A stretch of 64,000 bases of DNA, from positions 1 through 64,000 of the forward strand of contig CANSNC010000002.1 of the NCBI GenBank assembly GCA_947648205.1, written 5' to 3'. This stretch comes from an uncultured Mycoplasma sp. GTDB lineage: Bacteria > Bacillota_I > Bacilli_A > Mycoplasmatales > Mycoplasmoidaceae. Position numbers and translations under genes: made by a program. The notes beneath the pieces were generated by a model, which searched no databases, was not told the DNA's origin, and saw only the letters and a program-made list of their open reading frames with translations. This document shows, piece after piece, positions 25,501 through 36,332 of the stretch. Every line of letters begins with the position of its first letter. The first letter of the stretch is position 1.

Positions 25501-25836
25501 TTATCTTTTGCACCAAAACAAGTGAATCAAAGAGCTGAACAACAAGTTACTATGTCAGTTCAATTAAATGAAGGATTTAAATATGCTGATGGTAAAGATA
25601 CATTAAATCTTGATGTAAGTTATACTCCAGCAGGTGATTTAGAACCTTTACCTGGTGTTAATGGACAAAGCACTCAAGCAAAAACTGCTCTAATAGCAAG
25701 TGTTACTAGCTCACTATTATTGATCTTATTATTAGAAGTTGTGTTAATTTCAGTTATCTTAATTAATAAAAGAAAACAAGAAAATATTGATGAAAAGAAA
25801 TTAATGAAACTTGTTAATAAAAATGGTAGTAAATAA
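22591..25836 (+). CDS. Giant type I membrane protein, 1081 aa
   Basis: The start is the ATG at 22591, preceded by GGGG at proper distance, and not an in-frame upstream codon. Residues 1-33 are a cleavable-type signal peptide without lipobox. A single strong membrane segment lies at about residues 1031-1056 (LLLILLLEVVLISVIL), followed by a basic cytoplasmic tail. The large outside region includes the same recurring motif as the preceding gene, for example LVFQGKTYKNIYHAIETYA near residue 55. It forms an operon with the 1244-aa gene, suggesting a two-component surface complex. The family is not recognised. Confidence 0.85.
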
Positions 25837-25841
25837 TTTAT

Positions 25842-25870
25842 AAATAGAGGTTTATACCTCTATTTTTTTA
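25842..25870 (+). terminator. Rho-independent terminator of the giant-protein operon
   Basis: AAATAGAGG pairs with CCTCTATTT around a 6-nt loop and is followed by a T run. Confidence 0.85.
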
Positions 25871-25977
25871 TTAATTATGTATAAAAATAGAATACAAATT
25901 TAATATTTTTCATATATTTTTACAATTTAAATAAAAAATTAGAAAAAAATTTATTTTTTTGTTTAAAAATCCATTTT

Positions 25978-26006
25978 TTGTGCTTTAATTATATTGCGCA
26001 ATAATT
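25978..26006 (+). promoter_or_regulatory. Possible promoter of the structured RNA
   Basis: TTGTGC (25978-25983) is followed after 17 nt by ATAATT and ATAAAA, a plausible -35/-10 pair just before the structured segment. The fit is approximate. Confidence 0.35.
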
Positions 26007-26009
26007 ATA

Positions 26010-26480
26010 AAATTGTTTGAAAATGTTTTTGCGCTTTTCGCTAAATTCATTTTAGGTTTGAAGATGAAAAAACGGGCTGTGTCTCGATCGCTGTCCAGGG
26101 TGTCGAGGATATAGGGAGTGAATGAGGTTAGAAAATAAAATATTCAATTGGTATACAGCTGATTGTTTGTCGAGAACTTTTGGTGTCGAAAATTTATTAA
26201 ATATATATATGCTTCCTGGCCGGAAAAACAATATATATTAAAATAACAATTCGGTAAAGGCCGCTTGGTAGATTCAAAAGAATATTGAAGTTTCTTTATC
26301 TTATTCATTCAATGTAGAAAGACTCCCATTCATAACTGACCTTTAACATTTTAGTTAAATGTAAGTGAAAACAATCTTTTTTGTGATTGTTATTGTGCAA
26401 ACTGCATGGTTTTATACCAATGTATGAATAGAGTAGATTTTGATTGACCCCTTAGGGATAATGGGGTCAATCTTTTTTTA
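26010..26480 (+). ncRNA. Structured non-coding RNA of unrecognised family, about 450 nt
   Basis: No coding frame fits this segment, it is locally much richer in G+C than its surroundings (26070-26130), and it ends in a strong terminator. A long-range helix of 15 bp with one 3-nt bulge joins 26141-26155 to 26413-26430 (ATTGGTATA with TATACCAAT, TATTCA with TGAATA). Further hairpins are CTCGA/TCGAG (26083-26107), AATATATAT/ATATATATT (26200-26239) enclosing TTCC/GGAA, ACATTT/AAATGT (near 26346-26361) and AACAATC/GATTGTT (near 26370-26391). The motif TGTCGA occurs three times. Size matches RNase P RNA or tmRNA, but neither the GAGGAAAGTCC core of the first nor the tRNA-like end of the second is visible. 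The 5' end is approximate. Confidence 0.6.
26442..26480 (+). terminator. Strong terminator of the structured RNA
   Basis: GATTGACCCC pairs perfectly with GGGGTCAATC around an 11-nt loop and runs into TTTTTTTA. Confidence 0.9.
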
Positions 26481-26574
26481 TTTACTATTCATTTTGTTAT
26501 TATAATGGTGAAATAAATAGTGAATAAAATATTAATTTAACTTTATTTATCTTTTATATAATTATATATGGTAG

Positions 26575-27685
<1,111 letters not shown>

Positions 27686-27705
<20 letters not shown>

Positions 27706-30460
27706 TCAAGTTAGAGAGTCATGATTAAATTTTTTTAAAAGCAAAAATCATTTAATAATAGAGTCTCAATCACTTATACCAAAGAATGATAATTCTTTAT
27801 TATGAATCAATTCAGGAGTTGCTACTTTAAAAAAATATTTTTCAGGAGTTGAAACACCACCTTCTTTTAGACTTACAAATAGTCAAAGATGTATTAGAAC
27901 AAATGATATTTCAAATGTAGGTGTTACAAGTAGACATCATACTTTTTTTGAAATGCTTGGTAATTTTTCTATTGGAGATTATTTTAGAAAAGAAGCTATT
28001 GAAATGGCTTTTGAATACCTTACAAAGATTTTAGAGTTTGATATTAAGAAACTTTATTTTACAGTTTTTGAAGATGATAAAGAATCTTATGATTTGTGAA
28101 TTAAACTTGGTGTAATAAAGTCTCATATTATTAAATGTAAAAAAGATAGAAACTTTTGAGAGATAGGTCAAGGTCCATGTGGCCCTTGTACTGAAATATA
28201 TTATGATCGTGGTGAAAAATATGATTTTAATAAGGTTGGAGAAAGATTATTTTTTGAAGATATAGAAAATGATAGATATATAGAAATTTGAAATATTGTT
28301 TTTAGTGAATTTGAAAATGATGGAAAGAATAATTACACTCCACTTGCAAGAAAAAATATTGATACAGGAGCAGGACTTGAAAGATTAGCTTGTGTGATGC
28401 AAGATGTAAACACAAATTATGATACAGATGTTTTTGTATATGTTAGAAACATTATGGAAAAATATACAGAATATAAATATGATACTAATTTATATTTTGA
28501 AAAAAATAAAGATTCAATTAAGATTTTAATTAATAAAGCTTTTTCTGTTATTATTGATCATTTTAAATCTTGTATTTTTGCAATTAGTGATGGAGCTATA
28601 CCATCTAATAAAGATAGAGGATATATCATAAGAAAACTTTTAAGAGTTAGTTTTATAAATATGGATATTTTAAGATTGAAAGATTCATCTATTAATTTTA
28701 TTATTGATGCAATTATAGATACTATGAAAGATTTTTATCCATACTTATTAAAGGAAAAAACAAAATTATATGAAGTATTTAAAAATGAATATCAAGTTCA
28801 CCATAATTCATTATCTAAATCAATTAAACAATTTATAGAGTTAACAAATAATGAAAAAATTGATGAAAAGCAATTATTTACATTAGTTGATACTTATGGT
28901 TTTCCATTAGAAATAATAAAAGAATTAGAAATTCATAAAGATATTAATGCAGTTAATTTTATTTTAGAAGCAATATTAAATAAATTTAACTATAAAATGA
29001 AACCAATAAAAAAACTAGAACTTGATTTTGATTTATTTAACCAGTTTTTTGAAGAACATAGAGAAATATCAAAATCTTCAAATAATAATGTTAGTGGATT
29101 AGATAAGCAAACAAAAAACTTAATAAATTTGAATGTTGTTTCAAAGTTTGATTACAATTCATTTGATATTAAACAATCAAAAGTTGTAAAGATATTTGAT
29201 CAAGATTTTAATATTGTAGAAGAAATAAAAAATAGTCCAGGTTATATTGTATTAGACAATACATGTTTTTATGCTACATCAGGTGGTCAAGTTAATGATG
29301 TTGGAGTAATTAAAAATTCATTAATTGATAATGTGATAAAATCTCCAAATGGTCAACATATTCATCATTTTGAATGTGGAACATTTACTTTAGGTGAACT
29401 AGTTGATGGCAAAATTGATGTTAATAGAAGAAATATTTTATCAGCACATCATTCTACAGAACATTTATTGCATAGTGCTTTAAAAAGAAAAATTGATAAT
29501 TCAATAAAGCAAGAAGGAGCTTTAAAATCTCCAGAAAAAGTCACATTTGATTTTCATTATCATAAGAAGTTGGATATAGATAGCATTAAATTATTAGAAA
29601 ATGATATTAAAGAAATCATAAATAAAAATCAAAATAGTGAATTATTTGAAGTTACTCTTGAAGAAGCACAGAAACTTGGTGCACTTGCTTATTTTGAAGA
29701 AGTATATAAAAAGATAAAAGGAAAGCTTAGAGTAATTAAATTAGGAGATTATTCTATAGAGATATGTGGGGGAACACATGTTAAAAAAACTTCAGATATT
29801 GAAGATTTTAAAATTATTAAATTGGACTCAAAAGGCTCTGGTACATGAAGAATAGAAGCTATTGCAACAAAAAAATTAATTAATGATTTTGATAGAACAA
29901 TAAAAAAACAAACTTTAGATGATATTAAAAAGTTTATTTCTGATTACCATTCTATTGGCTTGAAAGATGAAGAGTTTGAAAAATTAATAGATAAAAATTT
30001 TGATAACATGCATTTTATTGAATTAAAACAATATTATGATTTAATCAAAAATGCATTAAATGTTATTAAGTATAAATTTGAAAAAACAAATCAGGAAAAT
30101 ATAATTTTAAATTTAAAGAATAATCTTAAATCTTATAATGAACTTGTGAATTATGTTAAATTAGAAAACATTGATAGAAAAATTTTAATGCAGACTTTAA
30201 CAAATTTAGTAAATGAAAATAGAAATAATATTTATTTAATAATAAATTTTATTGACAATAATTATCAATACTTTTTATGTGGAAATGATGAATTTATTAA
30301 ATCAAAAAATTTAAATTTGCAGCAATTTGCTAATTTAGTAAATTCAAATTTAAATGGTAAAGGTGGTGGAAGATTTAATTTTGTTCAAGGTAATTTTAAT
30401 GAATCTAGTATAGAAAAAATTGATTCTCTATTTAATAAAATAATGGGAGAATTGAAATAA
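27686..30460 (+). CDS. alaS: Alanyl-tRNA synthetase
   Basis: The 924-aa class II synthetase begins [17 protein letters not shown]; an alternative ATG lies three codons later. The catalytic domain includes [37 protein letters not shown] (split motif) and [10 protein letters not shown]. The editing domain carries [12 protein letters not shown] and [19 protein letters not shown], with its zinc-binding His/Cys residues. The C-terminal [12 protein letters not shown] is the usual C-Ala glycine-rich element. It charges tRNA-Ala and clears mischarged Ser/Gly. Its stop overlaps the ruvX start by one base (TAATG). Confidence 0.96.
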
Positions 30461-30888
30461 TGAATGTTAAAAAAAGAATATTAGCAATTGATTATGGAAC
30501 AAAATATATTGGTTTAGCAATTACTGATGATGATAATACATTTTCAGTTCCTTATTCTGTTGAAGAAAATACTAATAATTTTTTTGATAAATTAATAGAA
30601 ATTATATATGAAGAAAATATTGGAATTATAGTTATTGGTTATCCAACAACTTTTGATGGTTATGTTTCTGCAAGACATAAACTAATAAATGATTTTGTAG
30701 ATAATATTAATAGTAAAGTTTCTAATTTAGAAATAGTTCTTCAAGATGAAGCATATACAACAAAATCTAGTGAATATATTCAAAGGGAGTTTGGATTAAG
30801 AAATTCTCAAATAAAAAAAACTAAAGATATGAGTAGTGCTGCTTTGATTCTTGATGCATATTTAAAAATGATATCTACAAAAAAATAA
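30460..30888 (+). CDS. ruvX: YqgF/RuvX Holliday-junction-resolvase-fold protein
   Basis: The 142-aa protein begins with the RNase H-like strand ILAIDYGTKYIGLAI, which carries the first catalytic Asp. IVIGYPTTFDG, LQDEAYTTKSS and a C-terminal MSSAALILDAYL complete the family signature. YqgF proteins act as 16S rRNA 5'-end processing nucleases, and a role in Holliday junction resolution has also been proposed. The start codon shares a base with the alaS stop, so translation is coupled. Confidence 0.93.
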   Translation: MNVKKRILAIDYGTKYIGLAITDDDNTFSVPYSVEENTNNFFDKLIEIIYEENIGIIVIGYPTTFDGYVSARHKLINDFVDNINSKVSNLEIVLQDEAYTTKSSEYIQREFGLRNSQIKKTKDMSSAALILDAYLKMISTKK

Positions 30889-30896
30889 ATATCTAT

Positions 30897-30924
30897 AAAA
30901 GTGTTTTATATAACACTTTTTTAT
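30897..30924 (+). terminator. Terminator of the mnmA-alaS-ruvX operon
   Basis: AAAAGTGTT pairs with AACACTTTT and is followed by more T, shortly after the ruvX stop. Confidence 0.85.
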
Positions 30925-31001
30925 TTTTTATTTTTGTGTATGCTTGAGTCTACAAATAAAATATTATAAAATTTATATGATACTTTATGTTTGGAGTAAT
31001 T

Positions 31002-31781
31002 ATGAAAGATAACATGAGTGTAGAATCAAATAGTGTTAGCTCTGTTGATCGTCCATCATTTTATTGAAATAAAAAATATTTGGATAAGGTAAATGGGATT
31101 GTTGAACAAAATATAGATAATAATAATTCTGAAAAAATATCAATATATAAAAAGTTTCCAAAATTTTTTAAAATATCATTTTGACACTTTATTCCATTTT
31201 TTATAGGATATTTTCTTTCTATGAGTTCTCTTTTTGCATCATATGGAAGAATTAAATCAAGTTCTATTTTTAATAAGCAGTTATATAAGTATTTTTTTGG
31301 AAGATATATATCTTTAATTTTAATATATTTTGTTTTTGGTCCTGTATTACTAATTGTATTAATTTTGTTTTATCCAGTCTTGGGGGGTTTAAATTTTAAT
31401 ACTTTAGTTTCTGGATGGCAGCAATTATTTTCTGGTAACTTTGATGGTTTTGTAACAACAGTTATTGTTCCAACTTTTAATAGCAATGCCTGATGAATTG
31501 GATTATTGGTTATTGGTTTAATATCATCAATTAATATTTCTGTGATTATATCTTACTTTGTAATCAACAAGCAAAATGATTTAACTATTACATTGTTTAC
31601 ATTAGAAGATAATTTGAAAATGAAGATATCAAGATTTGTTAGTCCTAAGAAAAAGAAAATGATAAAAAAATTTATAACTGTTGAAGTTCAATCAGATCAA
31701 CAAATTTCTGAAAATAATTCAACAACTACAGTAGAATACACTCCTACTAAAAATGAGGAACAACAGAGTGTTGCAGGATAA
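31002..31781 (+). CDS. Hypothetical membrane protein, 259 aa (pair member 1)
   Basis: A TTGGAG ribosome site precedes the ATG. After a polar N-terminus of about 58 residues come three hydrophobic segments, at about 62-80, 101-128 and 164-187, and then a charged, probably cytoplasmic tail rich in Lys, Thr and Glu. It resembles the next gene in layout and in a shared segment in which a basic loop precedes a strand ending FGPVLLIVLILFYPVLGG (here) or VPLILLLILFLYPFVIVGG (neighbour). The two are probable diverged paralogues that may form a hetero-oligomer. No known family is recognised. Confidence 0.8.
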
Positions 31782-31792
31782 GGAGAAATAAG

Positions 31793-32542
31793 ATGAATGA
31801 TAATGTTTTAAATAATCAAGAAATAACAACAAGTGAATCACAATCATCTAATTCTATTAAATCCTTAGATGAAAATAAAAAATATACTTTGCCAAAAAAT
31901 GCTAAGAAATTAGACCCTAGTGTGTTACAGTCTTTATCTCCGATTGAAAGAGTTGAATATGAAAAGGCTTTAAAAAGACCTAAAAAAGTTGGTTATGCAA
32001 TTTGTAATAAGAAATACAATAGTTTTTATTCAATTAATGTTTTAGATTTTTTACCTCTATTTATTGGCACATTTCTTTCTTTTATAAGATTTTGTGTTGG
32101 GTTTGGAGATTTAAAAAAAGAAGTTGTATTTGATAAAAAAATGCTATGAGATTTTAAAAGTGCTTTCATATTAGGCTGTGTTTATACATTTTTTATTGTT
32201 CCACTTATCTTGTTATTAATTTTATTTTTATATCCATTTGTAATAGTTGGTGGTAGTGAAGTTACTAAAGGTTGAAACTATTTTATTAATCAAATAAATC
32301 AAGGTGGTGTTTCAGGACTTGGTACTGCTATTGGAGAATATTATAGATTTGCTGTTAAACCAATTTTTATGCCACCAAATCTTGTAATTACTCTTGTACT
32401 TTTTCTTGTTATTTCAATGTTGAACACTAAAACATTTTTATATAAATTTTTATTAAGACAAAAAAGAGATAATCTTTATGTGGCTCAAAAACAATCTATA
32501 AAAGATGAAATAGTTAAATTAAAACTTTCTAAAAAAAAGTAA
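31793..32542 (+). CDS. Hypothetical membrane protein, 249 aa (pair member 2)
   Basis: It starts 11 nt after the previous stop with an AAGGAGA ribosome site, so the two genes form an operon. A polar, Lys/Ser-rich N-terminus of about 75 residues is followed by hydrophobic segments near 83-102, 122-152 and 198-216 and a basic C-terminal tail ending KKK. It appears paralogous to the protein before it. The function is unknown; the paired arrangement suggests a membrane complex. Confidence 0.8.
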
Positions 32543-32623
32543 TAATTTAACTTTTTTTGTGATATGTTTTATAGGTAGTTTATTAGTACAAATCATAAAT
32601 TAGTGAAGAAAGAAATAAACGCT

Positions 32624-33100
32624 ATGAACAAGAATTTAATGACTAAAGCAGGTAGAGAAAAACTTGAAAAAGAATTAAGAGAATTAGTTGATGTTAAAAG
32701 ACCTGAAATAATTAAGCAAATTCAAGAAGCAAGAGAACAAGGTGATTTATCTGAAAATGCTGACTATGATGCTGCAAAAAATATGCAAGCACAAATTGAA
32801 GGAAGAATTAAAGAATTAGAAGATTTATTAAATAATTCTAAAATTATTAGTAAGGTAAAATCTGATAAAACTAAAACTAATGTAGTTCAAATTGGATCTT
32901 TAGTTAAAATAAAAGATTATTCAGATAATAAAATTTCAACTTATACAATTGTAGGTTCTGTTGAAGCAGATCCAACTGAAAATAAAATTTCTAATGAATG
33001 TCAATTAGCAAAATCAATTATGGGTAAAAAAGTAAATGATGATGTTCATATTAAAGGAATAGATGAACCATATAAGATTAAAATTTTAGAAATAAATTAA
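32624..33100 (+). CDS. greA: Transcription elongation factor GreA
   Basis: From the ATG at 32624 the product is 158 aa, the normal GreA length; an upstream GTG at 32603 would add seven residues not needed by the family. The N-terminal coiled coil carries EAREQGDLSENADYDAAK with the tip acidic residues that stimulate transcript cleavage by RNA polymerase. The C-terminal FKBP-like domain ends in SNECQLAKSIMGKKVND. GreA rescues backtracked polymerase. A tRNA cluster follows 59 bp downstream. Confidence 0.95.
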   Translation: MNKNLMTKAGREKLEKELRELVDVKRPEIIKQIQEAREQGDLSENADYDAAKNMQAQIEGRIKELEDLLNNSKIISKVKSDKTKTNVVQIGSLVKIKDYSDNKISTYTIVGSVEADPTENKISNECQLAKSIMGKKVNDDVHIKGIDEPYKIKILEIN

Positions 33101-33159
33101 TGATTTTTTTCAAAATTATCTTATAATTATTTATGTTTGTAGTATTGCAAACATAATTT

Positions 33160-33244
33160 GGGTAGTTAGCGAAGTGGCCAAACGCAGCTGACTGTAAATC
33201 AGTTACCTTGTGTTTCGGCGGTTCGAATCCGTCACTGCCCACCA
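33160..33244 (+). tRNA. tRNA-Tyr (anticodon GTA)
   Basis: The acceptor GGGTAGT pairs with ACTGCCC. There is a long variable arm, the anticodon loop CTGTAAA, a GGTTCGAATCC T-arm and an encoded CCA. It is first of a five-tRNA cluster. Confidence 0.95.
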
Positions 33245-33248
33245 TTAT

Positions 33249-33323
33249 TGGGCTGTAGCCAAGTGGTAAGGCAATAGACTTTGACTCTATCATGCGTTGG
33301 TTCGACCCCAACCAGCCCAGCCA
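33249..33323 (+). tRNA. tRNA-Gln (anticodon TTG)
   Basis: The acceptor TGGGCTG pairs with CAGCCCA. The anticodon loop is CTTTGAC and CCA is encoded. Its wobble U is a substrate of MnmA and MnmE, both encoded in this window. Confidence 0.95.
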
Positions 33324-33370
33324 TTTAAAAAATTATAAATAATGATTTATTGTTGATAAGTCATTTTCAT

Positions 33371-33445
33371 GTCTCATTAGCTCAGCGGTAGAGCATTTCA
33401 CTTTTAATGAAGGGGTCAAAGGTTCGATTCCTTTATGGGACACCA
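33371..33445 (+). tRNA. tRNA-Lys (anticodon TTT)
   Basis: The acceptor GTCTCAT pairs with ATGGGAC. The anticodon loop is CTTTTAA, the T-arm contains GGTTCGATTCC and CCA is encoded. Confidence 0.95.
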
Positions 33446-33467
33446 ATTTAATATTACACATTTGGCA

Positions 33468-33553
33468 GCTGGAGTGGCGGAATGGTAGACGCACAGGACT
33501 TAAAATCCTGTGACAGCAATGTCGTAAGGGTTCAAGTCCCTTTTCCAGCACCA
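33468..33553 (+). tRNA. tRNA-Leu (anticodon TAA)
   Basis: The acceptor GCTGGAG pairs with TTCCAGC, with one G-T pair. It has a long variable arm, the anticodon loop CTTAAAA and an encoded CCA. Confidence 0.95.
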
Positions 33554-33559
33554 TGTTAT

Positions 33560-33633
33560 GCGGGTGTAGTTCAATGGTAGAACTATAGCCTTCCAAGCTA
33601 TTAACGTGGGTTCGATTCCCATCACCCGCTCCA
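33560..33633 (+). tRNA. tRNA-Gly (anticodon TCC)
   Basis: The acceptor GCGGGTG pairs with CACCCGC. The anticodon loop is CTTCCAA and CCA is encoded. It is last of the rightward cluster. Confidence 0.95.
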
Positions 33634-33650
33634 AATTAAAGTTATAATAT

Positions 33651-33685
33651 AAACAGAATTCTTTTTATTGAATTCTGTTTTTTAT
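33651..33685 (+). terminator. Terminator of the rightward tRNA cluster
   Basis: AAACAGAATTC pairs with GAATTCTGTTT around an 8-nt loop and is followed by T-rich sequence. The 3' arm overlaps the -35 of the next gene. Confidence 0.85.
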
Positions 33686-33695
33686 TTTATATAAT
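33668..33695 (+). promoter_or_regulatory. Promoter for a near-leaderless lipoprotein mRNA
   Basis: TTGAAT (33668-33673) is followed, 16 nt later, by TATAAT (33690-33695). The ATG at 33705 lies only 9 nt after the -10 box, leaving little or no 5' leader and no ribosome site. Confidence 0.6.
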
Positions 33696-33704
33696 AATAA
33701 TTGT

Positions 33705-34340
33705 ATGGGTATGACTAGATTTTTTAAATTTCCAATATTGTTATCTTTTGTTGCACTTCCTTTTGCATGTATTTCATGTTCACAAGAAACATCAAGTACT
33801 GTTTATAGCGGAGACAAGAATATGTTTTTAAATAGTAGTTATAAACCTGAAACATATGATAAGATAAAAACACAATTGAAAGATAATCCATCTTACATTT
33901 TAACCAATCTTAAAGACATTATTAGTAGAGAAATGCTTAGGGATACAATATATTTATTTATTTGAAATGAGATTTTTAGTCATCAAATGAATGCTGACTC
34001 AAATGTTGTTGTTAATAATTTAGATTTTAGTTTTACAAATGTTGATGTAACAAGATCATTAAATGGATCTTTTACTTGTGATTTTTTTATATCAATAAAA
34101 TACTCTATTACAAAAAATAATATACCTGTTTACTATAAATCAACATGAACATCACTATCAAGTGTCTATACAGATGGAAGTAGATTGGATTCGAAGCAAG
34201 AATTGATTGGTTATGCAGATCCTGAATTTACAATAGAACAAGAATTGAAAAATCCAATTGACTATAAAAATATAGGACCAAGTTGAAGTTTATGAAATAC
34301 ATTTCATGATTACTATATAACTAATAATACACCTGAATAA
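33705..34340 (+). CDS. Lipoprotein, 211 aa
   Basis: The signal of residues 1-25 ends CISC, with Cys25 as lipid anchor. The start could be the ATG at 33705 or two codons later at 33711. The mature part is polar, with segments such as DKIKTQLKDNPSYILTNLKD and FTIEQELKNPIDYKN, and no recognisable domain. The promoter position predicts a near-leaderless message. TGA-Trp occurs five times. It is a short surface protein of unknown function, and I see no close relation to the lipoproteins at the left end. Confidence 0.82.
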
Positions 34341-34349
34341 TGCATAATT

Positions 34350-34375
34350 AGTTTGTTTATAAACAAACTTTTTTA
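34350..34375 (+). terminator. Rho-independent terminator
   Basis: AGTTTGTTTA and TAAACAAACT form a perfect 10-bp inverted repeat followed by T5. It closes the 211-aa lipoprotein gene. Confidence 0.85.
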
Positions 34376-34610
34376 ATTTATAAATAAAAAATTTTAAAAA
34401 AATTAATATTATTTTCAATTAGTTTATAATTTTTTTTATTGCTTGCTATAATTAGACTATAAATAACTCAACTCATTTTACATTTTGATTTTATTTTTAT
34501 GTTATTTTTTAAAATTTATTATTAATAATAAATGTTAATTTTATAGAGTGTGAATATTTATGAGTTAAATGTATTACTAACTAATTAAAAAAATAAAAAA
34601 GGGGCAAATC

Positions 34611-36290
34611 ATGAGTACTATTAATTTTTTTTCTCTTGGAGGAATGGATGAGAATGAAAAAGCATGTTATGTGTTAGAAATTGATGGGAATTATTATATT
34701 TTTAATCTAGGTATAACTATACCTGTTTATACAAAGTTGGGTATTAAAAAAATAATACCTTATATTGATTGAATAGAAAAAAATTCAAAACTTATAAAAG
34801 GTATTTTTATTGGAGTAGCTTCTCATAGAAATATGGGTGCACTACAATATGTATATGATAAGATAAAAAATATTCCAATTTACACATCTAAAATTGGAGA
34901 ACTTGTTTTAAGATCATATTTGAATAAAAAGAGTATGCAAAAAAAACCTAATTTTACTGATCTAAATATTAAACCATTAGAAGCATTGAAAACTATACAT
35001 CTTGGACCATATCCAATTACACCATTTCATATTGTTAATGAATTACCAGATTCATATGGTTTTATCATTGGTACTCCAGATGGTAATATTATTTATATTG
35101 ATGAATTTATTATAAGTAGTGATAAAAGCGCAGCTTTTATGAATGAAATAACAAGAATTAATAATATTACCCATGGTAAAAATTTACTATTAATTACAAA
35201 TGTTGGAAATATTGCAAAAAATATAGGTTTTACTTCACCAAATCATAAATCTAAATCATTTTATGAAAGTGTAATTGATAAAAGTTTAACAAATAGAGTT
35301 ATTGTAGGTTGCTTTGATACAGATTTACACACTTTCATTACTTTAGCTGAAATTTCTAAAGAAAAACAAATTCCATTTATAATATATAATCCAATTTTTA
35401 TGAATGTATTTAATAAAATTATTCATGAAAAAATGTTTGATAGTAATAGGTTTCCATTAGCTCCTATTCATAAAATAAATGAATTAAAAAGAGGGATTAT
35501 ATTAGTTTCTTCTACACCAGATAGGTTGTTCAATAAATTGATTTCATTAACTAGAGATGAAGATGAAATTTTAAAACTTAAAAATACTGATAAAGTTATT
35601 TTGGGTTTTAAAACAATGTCAGGTTTTGAAAAAGCTGAGGCTGATATATTAGATAGATTTTCTAAATTAAATATTAATATTCAATCTCTACCTAGAACAA
35701 TATTAAAAATGGAAGCATCAGCTGAAGATCATAAATTTTTAGTTAATGAATTAAAACCAAAATATATTATTCCAACACTTGGAATGTATTCTGAAGTTAT
35801 TAAATATTCAAATAGATTAAAAGATATAGGTTATAAAAGTGATGATGTTATAGCTTTATATAATGGTGAATTATTAACAATTGTAAATGGGGAAAAAGTT
35901 AAACAAAAAAAATTTGTTCCTGTTAATGAGGTTTATGTTGGAAATCAAGGAAGTATTCTTGATGAAGGAGATAACATTTTAATGGAAAGACAAGTTATGA
36001 GCGAAAATGGAATAGTTTTCTTTTCATTATTATTAGATGACAATAAAAAAGAATTTGATTTACAAAATGTTGATTTAAAACATTTTGGGGTTGTTCCAAA
36101 TGATAAGGAACATTTAGATTGATTTAATAATTTATCAAAAGAAGCATTTGAATTTTCAAGATCATCTTTAAAAGAAATGGGTAAATTTGATGCTAAAGAA
36201 TTTAAACCACTTATTAAAAAATATATAAGTAAGCAAATTGAAAAATATTTTAATAAAACACCAATTGTAATAATATCTGTTATTAATTAA
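34611..36290 (+). CDS. RNase J family protein with lost metal-binding motif
   Basis: The 559-aa protein has RNase J architecture: metallo-beta-lactamase region, beta-CASP region (for example GFIIGTPDGNIIYIDEF, HLGPYPITPFHI) and C-terminal domain. The GNQGSILDEGD... stretch near residue 445 corresponds to the part after the beta-CASP domain. The usual H-x-H-x-D-H metal motif is replaced by ASHRNMGALQYV around residues 70-81, and the preceding D-x-G position reads NLGI. It therefore probably lacks nuclease activity and may be the J2-like structural partner of an active RNase J1. A GGGGC ribosome site precedes the ATG. Confidence 0.85.
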
Positions 36291-36323
36291 AATCCTATTA
36301 GAATTAAACTAATAGGATTTTTC
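36290..36323. terminator. Bidirectional terminator between the RNase J-like and HNH genes
   Basis: AAATCCTATTA and TAATAGGATTT form a perfect 11-bp stem with a 9-nt loop and flanking A/T runs, suited to both converging genes. Confidence 0.85.
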
Positions 36324-36332
36324 TATACTATT

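Noticed and set aside
26010..26480. Calling the structured RNA RNase P RNA or tmRNA
   Set aside because: The GAGGAAAGTCC core and the tRNA-like ends are not found on either strand, so I left the family open although size fits.
33078..33596. Minus-strand open frames across the rightward tRNA genes
   Set aside because: They only mirror the tRNA sequences. The tRNA structures are complete and no ribosome site or protein character exists.
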